Assembly: GCF_000234665.1 (NCBI RefSeq)
Contig: NC_018324.1
Location: 1,422,942 to 1,486,941 of the forward strand
Direction: 5' to 3'
DNA: 64,000 nt
Source of the DNA: Leishmania mexicana MHOM/GT/2001/U1103
Lineage: Eukaryota > Euglenozoa > Kinetoplastea > Trypanosomatida > Trypanosomatidae
This document shows positions 30,785 to 39,063 of this stretch, piece by piece (the stretch's first letter is position 1; every line of letters begins with the position of its first letter). The notes under the pieces were generated by a model that did no database searches, was not told the DNA's origin, and saw only the letters and a list, made by a program, of their open reading frames with translations. A program made the position numbers and the translations under genes.

Positions 30785-32170
30785 ATGAACCTCGCTATGT
30801 CGCGTGCGTCGGGGGATAATTCTACCGCTACTGCGCCGTTGACAAGCCGTGGTTTCGACACGGCTGCACCAGCAGCGCCGGCGCCGCAAGATGCCTCTCG
30901 CCATTCGCCGCTGACTAATCACCGGCCACGCCGCAGGTACCGGACTTGCTTTGTGGCACTGCCACCACCCACTCGGGTGGCCTTCATTGCGCTCCTTTTC
31001 GCTCTGGTATACGCCAGCCAGGGTCTCTGTGCGGGACCTGTCGTTGATGGCCTGGCTGATAGGATGGGCGGGACCGCCGTGGCAACGGCCTACGTGCGCT
31101 CCTGCGACGGAACTTCGCTACCCACGCCGCCTGGGTGCGGGCTCAAGCTGGTGGTGGATCTCACCCTCGACGACAGCACTCTCACCGGCTCCGTCTTGGA
31201 GACAGAGGTGATGGTGACGCACGCGCTGCACCAGTCACTCTTTCCCCGTGACGCGGCGTCCGATGCTGCCGGCACAGCTGCCACCTTTCTGCAGGTGTCT
31301 CTGCCTCCCATCAAGTTGACAGTGCGGCGTGGCGCGGTGCAGATGCGCTACGGGCTCACGTACCTACGCACGTTCCCGGCGGCGTTGCGAGACTCTGTGC
31401 GCGTGCTGAAGACGGCCATGTCGTGCGACGACGGCGTCACGCGCTGTCCCTCCTACATGAGCATGACAGGGACGCTTGTGTCGGCGCCGCTCGGACTGTG
31501 CTGCCTCTGCACCAGGGTGGAGTGCGCCCTCACAAGCGACTTGTGCAACGCTTCGATGCGCGCGCACTTTTGCTTCCGCACCGGCGCAGCCGGAATCACG
31601 TGCGTACAGGGCGAGGGCATCACATACAACGGATGGTCCGTGGGATCGTCGTCGCCTTACTACACGATCCACCTATCCGCGAGCGGGCGAGGGGTCGCAC
31701 CGACGACGCTGCAGCTCACGACGGACGCCCCTAAGACGCAGGACAATGCGTCTGCTCTGCAGCTTCTTCGGGCCTCTGGTGTTTTGCCCGGAGAGTCGAA
31801 CCCCAAGGTTGATATTTCCGGGCGCGTTCTCTTTGTCCCCTCTGCAGAACACAGCAGTGCCAGCCGCAACACCAGCACTGGCCCTGAGCGCGACGACGAT
31901 CCGGCAGAGTGGATGTTGCTCCCGGCGCCGCTTGTCAGCATCTCCGGCAATCAGTGCGACAAGGTCGGCATCTCACCAGACTATTTCTACTCACTCTCCA
32001 GCGCTACGCAGTGCAACGCGCAGAAGGGGACGTGCGTGCGACACCAGCTGGCCGACTACCGTGCGGCGGACCTGGAACAGATCGCGCAGGGCGTAGGCGG
32101 GCGCTATATCGCCACCTCTCTCGGCACCTTCACGCGGCAGAGGATGGGGGAACAGGAGTTCCTGCTCGAT
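30785..32170 (+). CDS. HAP2: HAP2/GCS1 gamete fusogen, 5' part (interrupted by vector and gap)
   Basis: First 462 codons of a HAP2/GCS1 protein, a class II-type fusogen on one gamete that merges membranes during sexual fusion. After about 62 hydrophilic residues comes a hydrophobic stretch at about 64-82 (VAFIALLFALVYASQG) that should be the signal sequence. The Cys-rich ectodomain follows, with LCCLCTRVECALTSDLC near 240. The diagnostic HAP2-GCS1 segment at about 386-425 has SGNQCDKVGISPDYFYSL and a CNAQKGTCVRHQLADY ending. At 32171 the sequence turns into cloning vector, and the frame stops artificially at 32218. The remaining real codons continue at 32996 (see the 3' part). MNLAMSRASG at 30785 is the first ATG; there is another at codon 5. 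The long pre-signal region is unusual, but no later ATG precedes the hydrophobic stretch. Confidence 0.93.
31559..32170 (+). repeat. First copy of a false 612-bp duplication in HAP2
   Basis: Matches 32384-32995 with an offset of 825 in every stretch compared. The repeat ends exactly at the vector junction, so it is the overlap of two unjoined contigs, not a genomic repeat. Confidence 0.93.
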
Positions 32171-32283
32171 CTGTTCCAGATGTCGTCGACGAATTCTCTA
32201 GATATCGCTCAATACTGACCATTTAAATCATACCTGACCTCCATAGCAGAAAGTCAAAAGCCTCCGACCGGAGGCTTTTGACT
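32171..32283. other. Cloning-vector contamination at a contig end
   Basis: From 32171 the HAP2 sequence is replaced by non-Leishmania sequence. There is a cluster of cloning sites: GTCGAC (32185-32190), GAATTC (32191-32196), TCTAGA (32197-32202), GATATC (32201-32206) and ATTTAAAT (32221-32228). A perfect terminator hairpin follows at 32252-32283. The order matches, from memory, the flank of the transcription-free pSMART/pEZ-type shotgun vectors. The first ten bases (32171-32180) may be linker. Confidence 0.92.
32252..32283. terminator. Bidirectional tonB-type terminator hairpin (vector-derived)
   Basis: A perfect 15-base inverted repeat with a 2-base loop: AGTCAAAAGCCTCCG, AC, CGGAGGCTTTTGACT. 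It is an A-tract/GC-stem/T-tract bacterial terminator used to insulate cloning vectors. It has no biological role here. Confidence 0.9.
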
Positions 32284-32383
32284 NNNNNNNNNNNNNNNNN
32301 NNNNNNNNNNNNNNNNNNNNNNNNNNNNNNNNNNNNNNNNNNNNNNNNNNNNNNNNNNNNNNNNNNNNNNNNNNNNNNNNNNN
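32284..32383. other. Assembly gap (100 N), probably false
   Basis: Exactly 100 Ns between vector sequence and the next contig. Because the contigs on both sides overlap by 612 identical bases, no genomic sequence should be missing here. Confidence 0.97.
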
Positions 32384-32995
32384 CGCGCGCACTTTTGCTT
32401 CCGCACCGGCGCAGCCGGAATCACGTGCGTACAGGGCGAGGGCATCACATACAACGGATGGTCCGTGGGATCGTCGTCGCCTTACTACACGATCCACCTA
32501 TCCGCGAGCGGGCGAGGGGTCGCACCGACGACGCTGCAGCTCACGACGGACGCCCCTAAGACGCAGGACAATGCGTCTGCTCTGCAGCTTCTTCGGGCCT
32601 CTGGTGTTTTGCCCGGAGAGTCGAACCCCAAGGTTGATATTTCCGGGCGCGTTCTCTTTGTCCCCTCTGCAGAACACAGCAGTGCCAGCCGCAACACCAG
32701 CACTGGCCCTGAGCGCGACGACGATCCGGCAGAGTGGATGTTGCTCCCGGCGCCGCTTGTCAGCATCTCCGGCAATCAGTGCGACAAGGTCGGCATCTCA
32801 CCAGACTATTTCTACTCACTCTCCAGCGCTACGCAGTGCAACGCGCAGAAGGGGACGTGCGTGCGACACCAGCTGGCCGACTACCGTGCGGCGGACCTGG
32901 AACAGATCGCGCAGGGCGTAGGCGGGCGCTATATCGCCACCTCTCTCGGCACCTTCACGCGGCAGAGGATGGGGGAACAGGAGTTCCTGCTCGAT
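32384..32995 (+). repeat. Second copy of the false 612-bp duplication in HAP2
   Basis: Begins in mid-gene right after the N gap and copies 31559-32170, including the whole HAP2-GCS1 signature. After 32995 it reads on into unique HAP2 sequence. Confidence 0.93.
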
Positions 32996-33619
32996 GCGGT
33001 GGAGCGCACGGGCGGGGCGATGCTGCGGTGGACGGTTAATGCGGACGGCCTCGCATTCCAGCCTCTCCCGGTGAACGGCGTACTGGATGCGATCAAGTTT
33101 GGCAGCAGCACAGGCATCCTCTATGTAACGGTTCGCAACAACAACACATATGGTGGCCTCTACTACGTTGCCGTTGGTCAGTGTCAGGGAGCACGCGCAT
33201 CGCACTGTGATAGCGACGGGGTGACACACGAGTGTGTCCGCACGGCTTTTGTGGCCGGCGCTAACACCTCCTCACTGTTGCAGTTCAGCATGGTGAACGA
33301 CCCGTCCGAGGAGGTGGGGAGCATCGCCTCATGCATCGTCGTCTTTCGCGACGCGGCCGCTGCGCTGCTGGCCTCCACAAACGTTTCCTGGACGGTCGAA
33401 CACACGCCCACTACGCCAGCGCCGAATGCCCCCAAAGCGGAGCAGTGCCGACGCTGCGCCTTCAGCGACCTGCGGTGTCTCTTCAGCACCGTCTGCGAGT
33501 GGCAGATGCTCGTGTGGACAGCCGTGGCTGTGGCTGTGGCGTGGGCGCCGTATGCCATCTTGGCCTACTGGCGCATAGCATGGCACGTTGGCGCCAAGTT
33601 CTTGGCGTGTCTGAACTGA
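32384..33619 (+). CDS. HAP2: HAP2/GCS1 gamete fusogen, 3' part
   Basis: Open in frame from the gap edge to the stop at 33619. The first 204 codons duplicate the 5' part; codons from 32996 onward are new and supply the last 207 residues of the protein. They contain further paired cysteines (GQCQGARASHC, CVRTAF, SIASCIVVF), an ectodomain end with Pro/Thr (HTPTTPAPNAPKAE), and Cys-rich CRRCAFSDLRCLFSTVC. A transmembrane helix follows (about MLVWTAVAVAVAWAPYAILA) with a short tail of about 15 residues. One membrane span and a short tail fit a type I fusogen. Read across the artefact, the gene would have 462 plus 207 codons, about 669 aa, with no frameshift. An apparent ATG at 32465 is internal and not a real start. 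Confidence 0.92.
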   Translation, partial: RAHFCFRTGAAGITCVQGEGITYNGWSVGSSSPYYTIHLSASGRGVAPTTLQLTTDAPKTQDNASALQLLRASGVLPGESNPKVDISGRVLFVPSAEHSSASRNTSTGPERDDDPAEWMLLPAPLVSISGNQCDKVGISPDYFYSLSSATQCNAQKGTCVRHQLADYRAADLEQIAQGVGGRYIATSLGTFTRQRMGEQEFLLDAVERTGGAMLRWTVNADGLAFQPLPVNGVLDAIKFGSSTGILYVTVRNNNTYGGLYYVAVGQCQGARASHCDSDGVTHECVRTAFVAGANTSSLLQFSMVNDPSEEVGSIASCIVVFRDAAAALLASTNVSWTVEHTPTTPAPNAPKAEQCRRCAFSDLRCLFSTVCEWQMLVWTAVAVAVAWAPYAILAYWRIAWHVGAKFLACLN

Positions 33620-33979
33620 CTTCCCGGTACGTCGCTTTCTCTCTACCCTCTGTTCTTCACCTTCACCGCCCAGAAGCAAGCGCAGCGAAGGCTGCACTCG
33701 CACACGCACGCCCCCTCCCCCCGCATACGACGAGCCGAAAAGGGTCGCTGCTGCAGCGCCGTTAACATTTTTTAATGTTTTTTTTTTCGTCATCTCTTTT
33801 TCTCTTCTGTTTTGTCTATTCGCTCGCTCCCGCAATAACGCGTTTCTCTTTTCGGAGACGCTTTCGTTTTCTCGCTTCTCGCTTTTTTTTCTTGTGGACG
33901 TTTGCGTGTTCGCAGTGAGGGGAGGGGTGAGGTGGGGTATATACAGACGCACACGTACGCATACATATATGTGGCTACG

Positions 33980-34008
33980 TATATATATATATATGTGTGT
34001 GTGTGTGC
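33980..34008. repeat. (TA)n(TG)n microsatellite
   Basis: TA units run into TG units in the HAP2 3' spacer. Confidence 0.85.
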
Positions 34009-34779
34009 GCATATGTGGAGCGATGAAACGAATAAGACGAGGACGCAAAAAACTTCGGTCGTCTTTTTCTCTTACAGATCCCCCCCTCTCCCTCTCTCTC
34101 TGTGTGTCCTTCCCTTCCTCTTCTTTGAGCACACAAGGCAACGATCTGGCATGTCAAGCCTCCACGTATTCGTATCGACCTACGCATGCGTAGAGGAGCG
34201 AGGCTCACGTGCGACGTGTGTGGATGCTGTGAAGGATCACTGGCGTGGCCTTAATGAGGGCTCGTGTGCTCCCATGCTTATTCTCTCCTGCAACAATGCT
34301 GAAATGAAGGACCGACAGTTGTTGCGGTGCAGCCTGTGTTGTGTAGCCCTTCCCTCTTGGCATCATTAGCCGATGGCTTGATTCTCATCATCCCCCTGCA
34401 TCTACTCTTTCTCTCTCTAATTGTTACCGCTCATGTGTACGGGTATGCGTGTGTGTGTGTGCTCACGCCCCATGCCACCCCCCTTCTCATTATTGGCCCT
34501 CACGCTTTTTGAAATTGTGCAGCCGGAGAAGCAGCAGCAGAACTCCCGGATCCACCCCTCTTTGTCCGAGTCCGCTGCTTATCATAGACTAATCATCCGT
34601 TCACTCGCGACCGCACGTCGTTCTCCTTTTTTTCTGCGAGTGTAGATACACGGGCAGTGATCGACTCTACACGGAAAACTTACATACGCCGCTCGCCCCC
34701 CGAAGACGCCTTCAGCAACGATAGATCAATAACTGGCACGTGTGCCCCTACTCATTCCCCATCTTTTTACGCTCTCCGC

Positions 34780-34781
34780 AG
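34780..34781 (+). promoter_or_regulatory. Candidate spliced-leader acceptor for the LRR gene
   Basis: CATTCCCCATCTTTTTACGC and TCTCCGC precede this AG, 68 bases before the ATG with no ATG between. Confidence 0.55.
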
Positions 34782-34849
34782 CCTCCTGTGCTGAGGTGCA
34801 GCACTCGTCCACTCTGCGTCGCTCCCGTCTGCGACGGCCGGCAGCGTCG

Positions 34850-37378
34850 ATGGGGCGCCCTTCATTCATGGAGCGGTACTTTGCTCAGTGCCAGGCGCAC
34901 CGCACTTCACCGCACCCGGCGTTTGTTGCTGGTCTCCGCGAGGGGGTGATGGACATAAACTTCGCGGAGATCCCGCTCGCCGACATCCGCCTCTTTGCGT
35001 ACGCACTCCTGGACGTGTCCCCTGCAGCTCGCGGCGCGCGTTCGTCAGCAGTGCCCTCGCGGAATTCATCAGGACAGCTGAGTCGACGAGACGCTACCTC
35101 AAACACTAGCCCGTCCTCTCGACCGAGAACAGCAGGCGCCTCCTCGCGGACGCAGTTCACCAAGCTTCACTTTTCTTACAACGCTACCGTGCCAGCGGCA
35201 CAGCTCCCGTGCGGCGCGGTCTCACCGCCTGCGTCAACGCCTTGGTTCACGCAGAACGAGTCGACGCTGCGGCGTCTGCCGGAGGCAGTGGCGCAGGCAG
35301 TGAAGGAAAACGTCACTACACTGAGCTCCTTCTCTTGGTGCGGCATGCTGGTCACTAGCATGGCGGTGCAGGGTCGTGCACCGCTGCAGCAGCAACGAGG
35401 CATCGGTCGAGTGCCGCCGTCGCTGACACGCGTTCTCCCACTGTGCCATCGTCTCACCTCCCTGCGCCTGGACGGCGTCCCACTCTCGCATGCGCAGTTC
35501 ATGCAGCTGACTATGCCCTCCCCCGAGTCATCTGCTGCATCGGCGGATGGCGGCATGACGTGGCCGGCGCTGGAGGAGGCGAGCTTTGTGGGGTGCGGAC
35601 TGACCGATGCGTGCAAAAACGGCCTCGTGCACCTCATACGTTCCACTATGCCGACTGCCTCGGGCTCCGCGTGGCAGCGCTCGCTGCGGGGCGGCCACGC
35701 GAGTCCAGACGATCGACTTTTGCCACGGCCAGCCGGCGACACCGTGTCTCTCCGTCACTCGGCGGCGCGGGGTCTGAAGGGGTTGGATGTGAGTCAAAAC
35801 CCACTCGGCGACGGGACAGCGCGTGCAGTCGCTAACGCTGTACCCGGCTCCGCCCTACGCTATCTGAACGTGTCCAGCACCTCCATCACCTGGATGGGCG
35901 GCTCCTTGCTGGCTTCGCGTCCGGTGCTGGAGGACACTGCGATGGAGCTGCTGGACATGAGCAACACGGGCGTCAGCGAGGTGTTCGCCCACGGCGGGAG
36001 TGCGGCGGAAGCGAAGATCCTGACCGAGTCTAGCGCCGCCGCCGGCTTCCGGGTGCTGGCGCGTGGCATGGGGCAGTTGCTGATCCTGAGAGAGTCGGAT
36101 CGCTCGCCGAAGCAGTCGTGGCTCATTCACACGACCACTGCTATCGCGCCACAGTCGTCGCCAGCGCCTGCGCCGGAGTCACCACACGTGGAATCCCTCA
36201 CGAAACCCACGAACCCCTTGGCCTCCGTGATTGAGATGGAGGCAGAGAAGGTGGCGCCGCCAGCCACACCGACCACACCACTGCCATCCTCCAACACTGG
36301 CGATCAACACAGCGCTCGACAATCTGTCCATAACTCAGCTGCGGCTCCGGGGCCCGCTGTGAGCCCCTACGGACCCTGGTGGCCCATGTTCGCAAGTTGG
36401 TACGCTGCACGAGACATCCCCATCCCCACAAGCTCAGCCGATGCTGCGGCGCCAGTTAGCTCTGCCGCTGGTCTGGCCAAAGGGTATGTACCGGTGCCGG
36501 TTCCGTTTCCGATGCTGGCGCCCATACCGATTCCCTATACCGCTCCTCATGGAGCGGATCTCGCCTTCGCCGGAGCGACCGCCGCGGCTACCGCCGCCGC
36601 CGCCGCTTCTCCCCACGCGTCTGGTGCTATGGCTGAGAACAGCACGCCTTCGCCAGAGCAAAGAGTGTCCACCCCTCCCGCCGACGACCCCATCGACGCG
36701 GCTGCAGAGACATCGGAGCCGTTGCCTTCCCCTACCTCTCCAGGCGAGAAGCACGAGAAGGAGTGTGGCGAGAGTCTCACGGGTGGTCTTGCGCACTCAC
36801 CTGACGCGGCGTCGACAGCGTCCCAAAGTGCGGCCGTCACCGCGAGCGCGTCTGGCGACCTCGTGCACCGGGCGAGTGAAGCCGCCGGGGACCGCAAGTT
36901 TCTCCTTGCACTCATCAGCCGCCTCGAGGCACATGAGAGCGACGTCACCGAGCGCCTTGAGGCACAGTACCAGCGAACGACAACGCAGCTGACGTCGTTG
37001 GAGAAGGACATGCGCTTTCGCCTTCAGCAGCTTGCCGACGCGGATCGCAAGGAGCGGACGGCAGCGGCGGACCGGCAAACGGCCTTGCTCGAGGCCTTGG
37101 CCGCCCTCCGCACCGAGCCGGCTTCCGTGTCTGCGGAGGGCATGACGGAGACGATGCTGCTACAGCTGATGCATCTCATAGAGGAGGGGATGGAGAAGGT
37201 GCAGGCGGCGTTCGGCGAAGAAGGCGCTGTGGGCATGAATAGCGTGAGGGCTGGAGGGCGCAAGGTATCACCGCTGCTGCGCTCCAGCGAGGCCGCCACC
37301 CCTGTCGGTGCAACGACGATCACGGACCGTGATCTGGTGAAGACGGCGAACCAGCGTCTCAAGGAGCTTGGCTGGTGA
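34850..37378 (+). CDS. Leucine-rich-repeat protein resembling CEP78, 842 aa
   Basis: Residues 1-45 (FMERYFAQC, then HPAFVAGLREGVMDIN) closely resemble the opening of the centrosomal protein CEP78 as I remember it (F-x2-Y-x3-C ... P-x-PA-x2-A-x-LREGV-x-D-x-N). Ribonuclease-inhibitor-like leucine-rich repeats follow to about 410: LTSLRLDGVPLSHAQFMQL near 202, LEEASFVGCGLTDACKNGL, LKGLDVSQNPLGDG near 309, and LRYLNVSSTSITWMGG near 336 (CEP78 has NLTWQGA at the like place). A long disordered Pro/Ala/Ser region (about 430-675) includes PVPVPFPMLAPIPIPY. A coiled coil covers about 680-757, as in CEP78. The C-terminus is LKELGW. CEP78 works at centrioles and basal bodies, so a basal-body role is a reasonable inference. 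The first ATG is 34850; upstream in-frame codons start only with GTG. Confidence 0.85.
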   Translation: MGRPSFMERYFAQCQAHRTSPHPAFVAGLREGVMDINFAEIPLADIRLFAYALLDVSPAARGARSSAVPSRNSSGQLSRRDATSNTSPSSRPRTAGASSRTQFTKLHFSYNATVPAAQLPCGAVSPPASTPWFTQNESTLRRLPEAVAQAVKENVTTLSSFSWCGMLVTSMAVQGRAPLQQQRGIGRVPPSLTRVLPLCHRLTSLRLDGVPLSHAQFMQLTMPSPESSAASADGGMTWPALEEASFVGCGLTDACKNGLVHLIRSTMPTASGSAWQRSLRGGHASPDDRLLPRPAGDTVSLRHSAARGLKGLDVSQNPLGDGTARAVANAVPGSALRYLNVSSTSITWMGGSLLASRPVLEDTAMELLDMSNTGVSEVFAHGGSAAEAKILTESSAAAGFRVLARGMGQLLILRESDRSPKQSWLIHTTTAIAPQSSPAPAPESPHVESLTKPTNPLASVIEMEAEKVAPPATPTTPLPSSNTGDQHSARQSVHNSAAAPGPAVSPYGPWWPMFASWYAARDIPIPTSSADAAAPVSSAAGLAKGYVPVPVPFPMLAPIPIPYTAPHGADLAFAGATAAATAAAAASPHASGAMAENSTPSPEQRVSTPPADDPIDAAAETSEPLPSPTSPGEKHEKECGESLTGGLAHSPDAASTASQSAAVTASASGDLVHRASEAAGDRKFLLALISRLEAHESDVTERLEAQYQRTTTQLTSLEKDMRFRLQQLADADRKERTAAADRQTALLEALAALRTEPASVSAEGMTETMLLQLMHLIEEGMEKVQAAFGEEGAVGMNSVRAGGRKVSPLLRSSEAATPVGATTITDRDLVKTANQRLKELGW

Positions 37379-37992
37379 GCACTCCGCACAACGCTTTCTT
37401 TTGTGTGTGCCTTTTGTTTTCTATGTCACTGTGATGGGCCGCCGCTTCGTCGATTGGCGCCGTCGTGAGACTGCCGTTCCTCTTTCGACGCCAGCGGCGT
37501 ATGCACATGTGCGCCAGACCACGCCAACGCACTGGCGCATATGCGACACGTGCACACAAGTACATACATATGCGCACACGAACGCATCCACAATCGCATC
37601 GCAGGAGACGAAATGCCACACTTTTCGGTGTTTTCGGGCGACTTCTCCCGGCTCTTTTACTCGTGTTTGTCTGCCGTGCTGAGTGAATGTGGGCACACAC
37701 CGTCTCTGACCTCTCTCTCTCGCACTGTGCATTGGTCCCGCCCTGGCCTTTTTATCTGTCGCTCGTTCCCCTCTCCCCCTCTCTCTCACACAAACACGGA
37801 CACCGTGGGGCCACTCTCCCGACTCCAACCCGACCCATCCGCAGCAGTGTCACTTCTACTCCACACATACCTTCTCCGTTTTTGGTGTCTAATTCTCTCG
37901 CCCCTCGCCTGTTTGCTTGTAGCCTTCCTTACAGAAACCAAGAAAACGGAAAAAGAAAACAGCTCATCTTCGTCTCTTCTGCCCCAGCGACA
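37379..37992 (+). other. Short intergenic region before eIF3i
   Basis: About 0.6 kb of spacer. The T/C-rich stretch ending CCTTCCTTACAG gives an acceptor AG at 37933-37934, 58 bases before the eIF3i ATG. The eIF3i frame is open further upstream without coding character. Confidence 0.6.
37933..37934 (+). promoter_or_regulatory. Candidate spliced-leader acceptor for eIF3i
   Basis: TTGCTTGTAGCCTTCCTTAC then AG; the message would have a 58-base 5'UTR before ATG 37993. Confidence 0.55.
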
Positions 37993-39063
37993 ATGACGGC
38001 CGCCGTGGATCTCGAAGGCGTGGCCCTTCACGGCCATATGAAGGGTGTGACGATGCTAAAGTTCAACCGCGACGGCGACCTTCTCTTTTCATCTGCCAAG
38101 GACACGAACTGCAGCGCGTGCTGCTGGCAGGTAAAGACAGGCAAGCTGCTCGGCTCCTACACAACGGTGGGCCAGGTGGAAGGTCGCACGTACGACGCGG
38201 CCATGGTGGCGCTAGATGTGAACCGTGAGTCCACGCTCTTGGCGACCGCCAGCGCGGGCGAGGAGGTGCTTCTGTGGAGCGTAGAGTCTGGTGCCCTGCT
38301 TGGCTCCGTGAGCCGCAGCCTATCGTCTGGCGCCAGTGTCGGCTTCTCGCACGATGACATGATGATGATGGTGGCCACAAAGGGCCGCTCCAGCACAAAC
38401 TCGGCGATTCAGGTCTACAACGTTCCCTTCACGGTGCCCAAGGCTGGTGAGGACATCGCCCCTGTCAAGACGCCCTTCACCACTTTCTCCACCTACGAGA
38501 CCCCGGACACCATCACGTGGGCCGCCTGGGGACCGACGAACGAGACGATCTACTACTCCGAGGGCGGCTACATGAACATCCTCGACGTGGAAGCGAACAA
38601 GGTGATCCGCAGTCGCCAGATTCACGAGGACGAGAACGAGGTGATTAACCGCTTCAGCTGGGACCCCAACTATCTCACTTTAGCGACCGCCTCGACCGAC
38701 AAGACGTCTCACCTCATAGACTTCCGCGACTTGGCCACCATTCAGGTGTACCGGAGTGACGTCCCGGTGAACGACGTGTCGATCAGCCCAAGCGCCGACC
38801 ACGTAATCCTCGGCGGTGGCATGGATGCCGCTTCTGTGACGACGCAAGGCGGGCAGTCCATCTTCGAGGTTAAGTTTTTTCACAAGGTTCACGGTCACCA
38901 GCTCGGCCAGCTGCGCTGCCACTTTGGTACGATCAATGCCATGTCCTTCCACCCCGACGGTCACGGCTTCGCCAGCGCCAGCTACGACGGTCTCATCAAG
39001 ATGTACCGTTTCGGCGACTCGTACGACTCCACGCCTGGCGCGCAGCCCCTGTGGACGTTGTAA
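37993..39063 (+). CDS. EIF3I: Eukaryotic translation initiation factor 3 subunit I (WD40), 356 aa
   Basis: A seven-bladed WD40 propeller that docks with eIF3b/eIF3g in the initiation factor on the 40S subunit. The start LHGHMKGVTMLKFNRDGDLL resembles the eIF3i opening (LxGHxxxITxIKYNxxGDLL), followed by SSAKDTNCSACCWQ. Later blades include LLATASAGEEVLLWSVESG, ITWAAWGPTNETIYY, LATASTDKTSHLIDFRD, and the typical last blade CHFGTINAMSFHPDGHGFAS then YDGLIKMYRF. A DDMMMMVATKG segment in the middle blade is also eIF3i-like. Length (about 325-350 in other eukaryotes) fits. Related TGF-beta receptor interacting protein TRIP-1 is the same protein in animals. Start chosen at the first ATG after the splice acceptor. 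Confidence 0.93.
   Translation: MTAAVDLEGVALHGHMKGVTMLKFNRDGDLLFSSAKDTNCSACCWQVKTGKLLGSYTTVGQVEGRTYDAAMVALDVNRESTLLATASAGEEVLLWSVESGALLGSVSRSLSSGASVGFSHDDMMMMVATKGRSSTNSAIQVYNVPFTVPKAGEDIAPVKTPFTTFSTYETPDTITWAAWGPTNETIYYSEGGYMNILDVEANKVIRSRQIHEDENEVINRFSWDPNYLTLATASTDKTSHLIDFRDLATIQVYRSDVPVNDVSISPSADHVILGGGMDAASVTTQGGQSIFEVKFFHKVHGHQLGQLRCHFGTINAMSFHPDGHGFASASYDGLIKMYRFGDSYDSTPGAQPLWTL

Larger units (their letters stand above)
33620..34849 (+). other. Intergenic region, 3'UTR of HAP2 and 5'UTR of the LRR gene
   Basis: About 1.2 kb with T runs, a (TA)n(TG)n run (33980-34008) and CT tracts. The frame of the next gene is open upstream to 34742 but has no ATG there. A pyrimidine tract with AG at 34780-34781 precedes the start. 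Confidence 0.6.

Noticed and set aside
32252..32283. Native bacterial-type terminator or horizontally acquired sequence
   Set aside because: It adjoins a multi-site polylinker at a contig end, so cloning vector is the simple explanation.
32465..33619. A separate 384-aa HAP2-like gene starting at 32465
   Set aside because: The first part duplicates the upstream contig exactly and the frame is open to the gap edge, so it is the same gene, not a paralogue.
33894..34369. Frames across the (TA)n(TG)n run after HAP2
   Set aside because: Tyr/Ile/Val/Cys runs come from the dinucleotide repeat.
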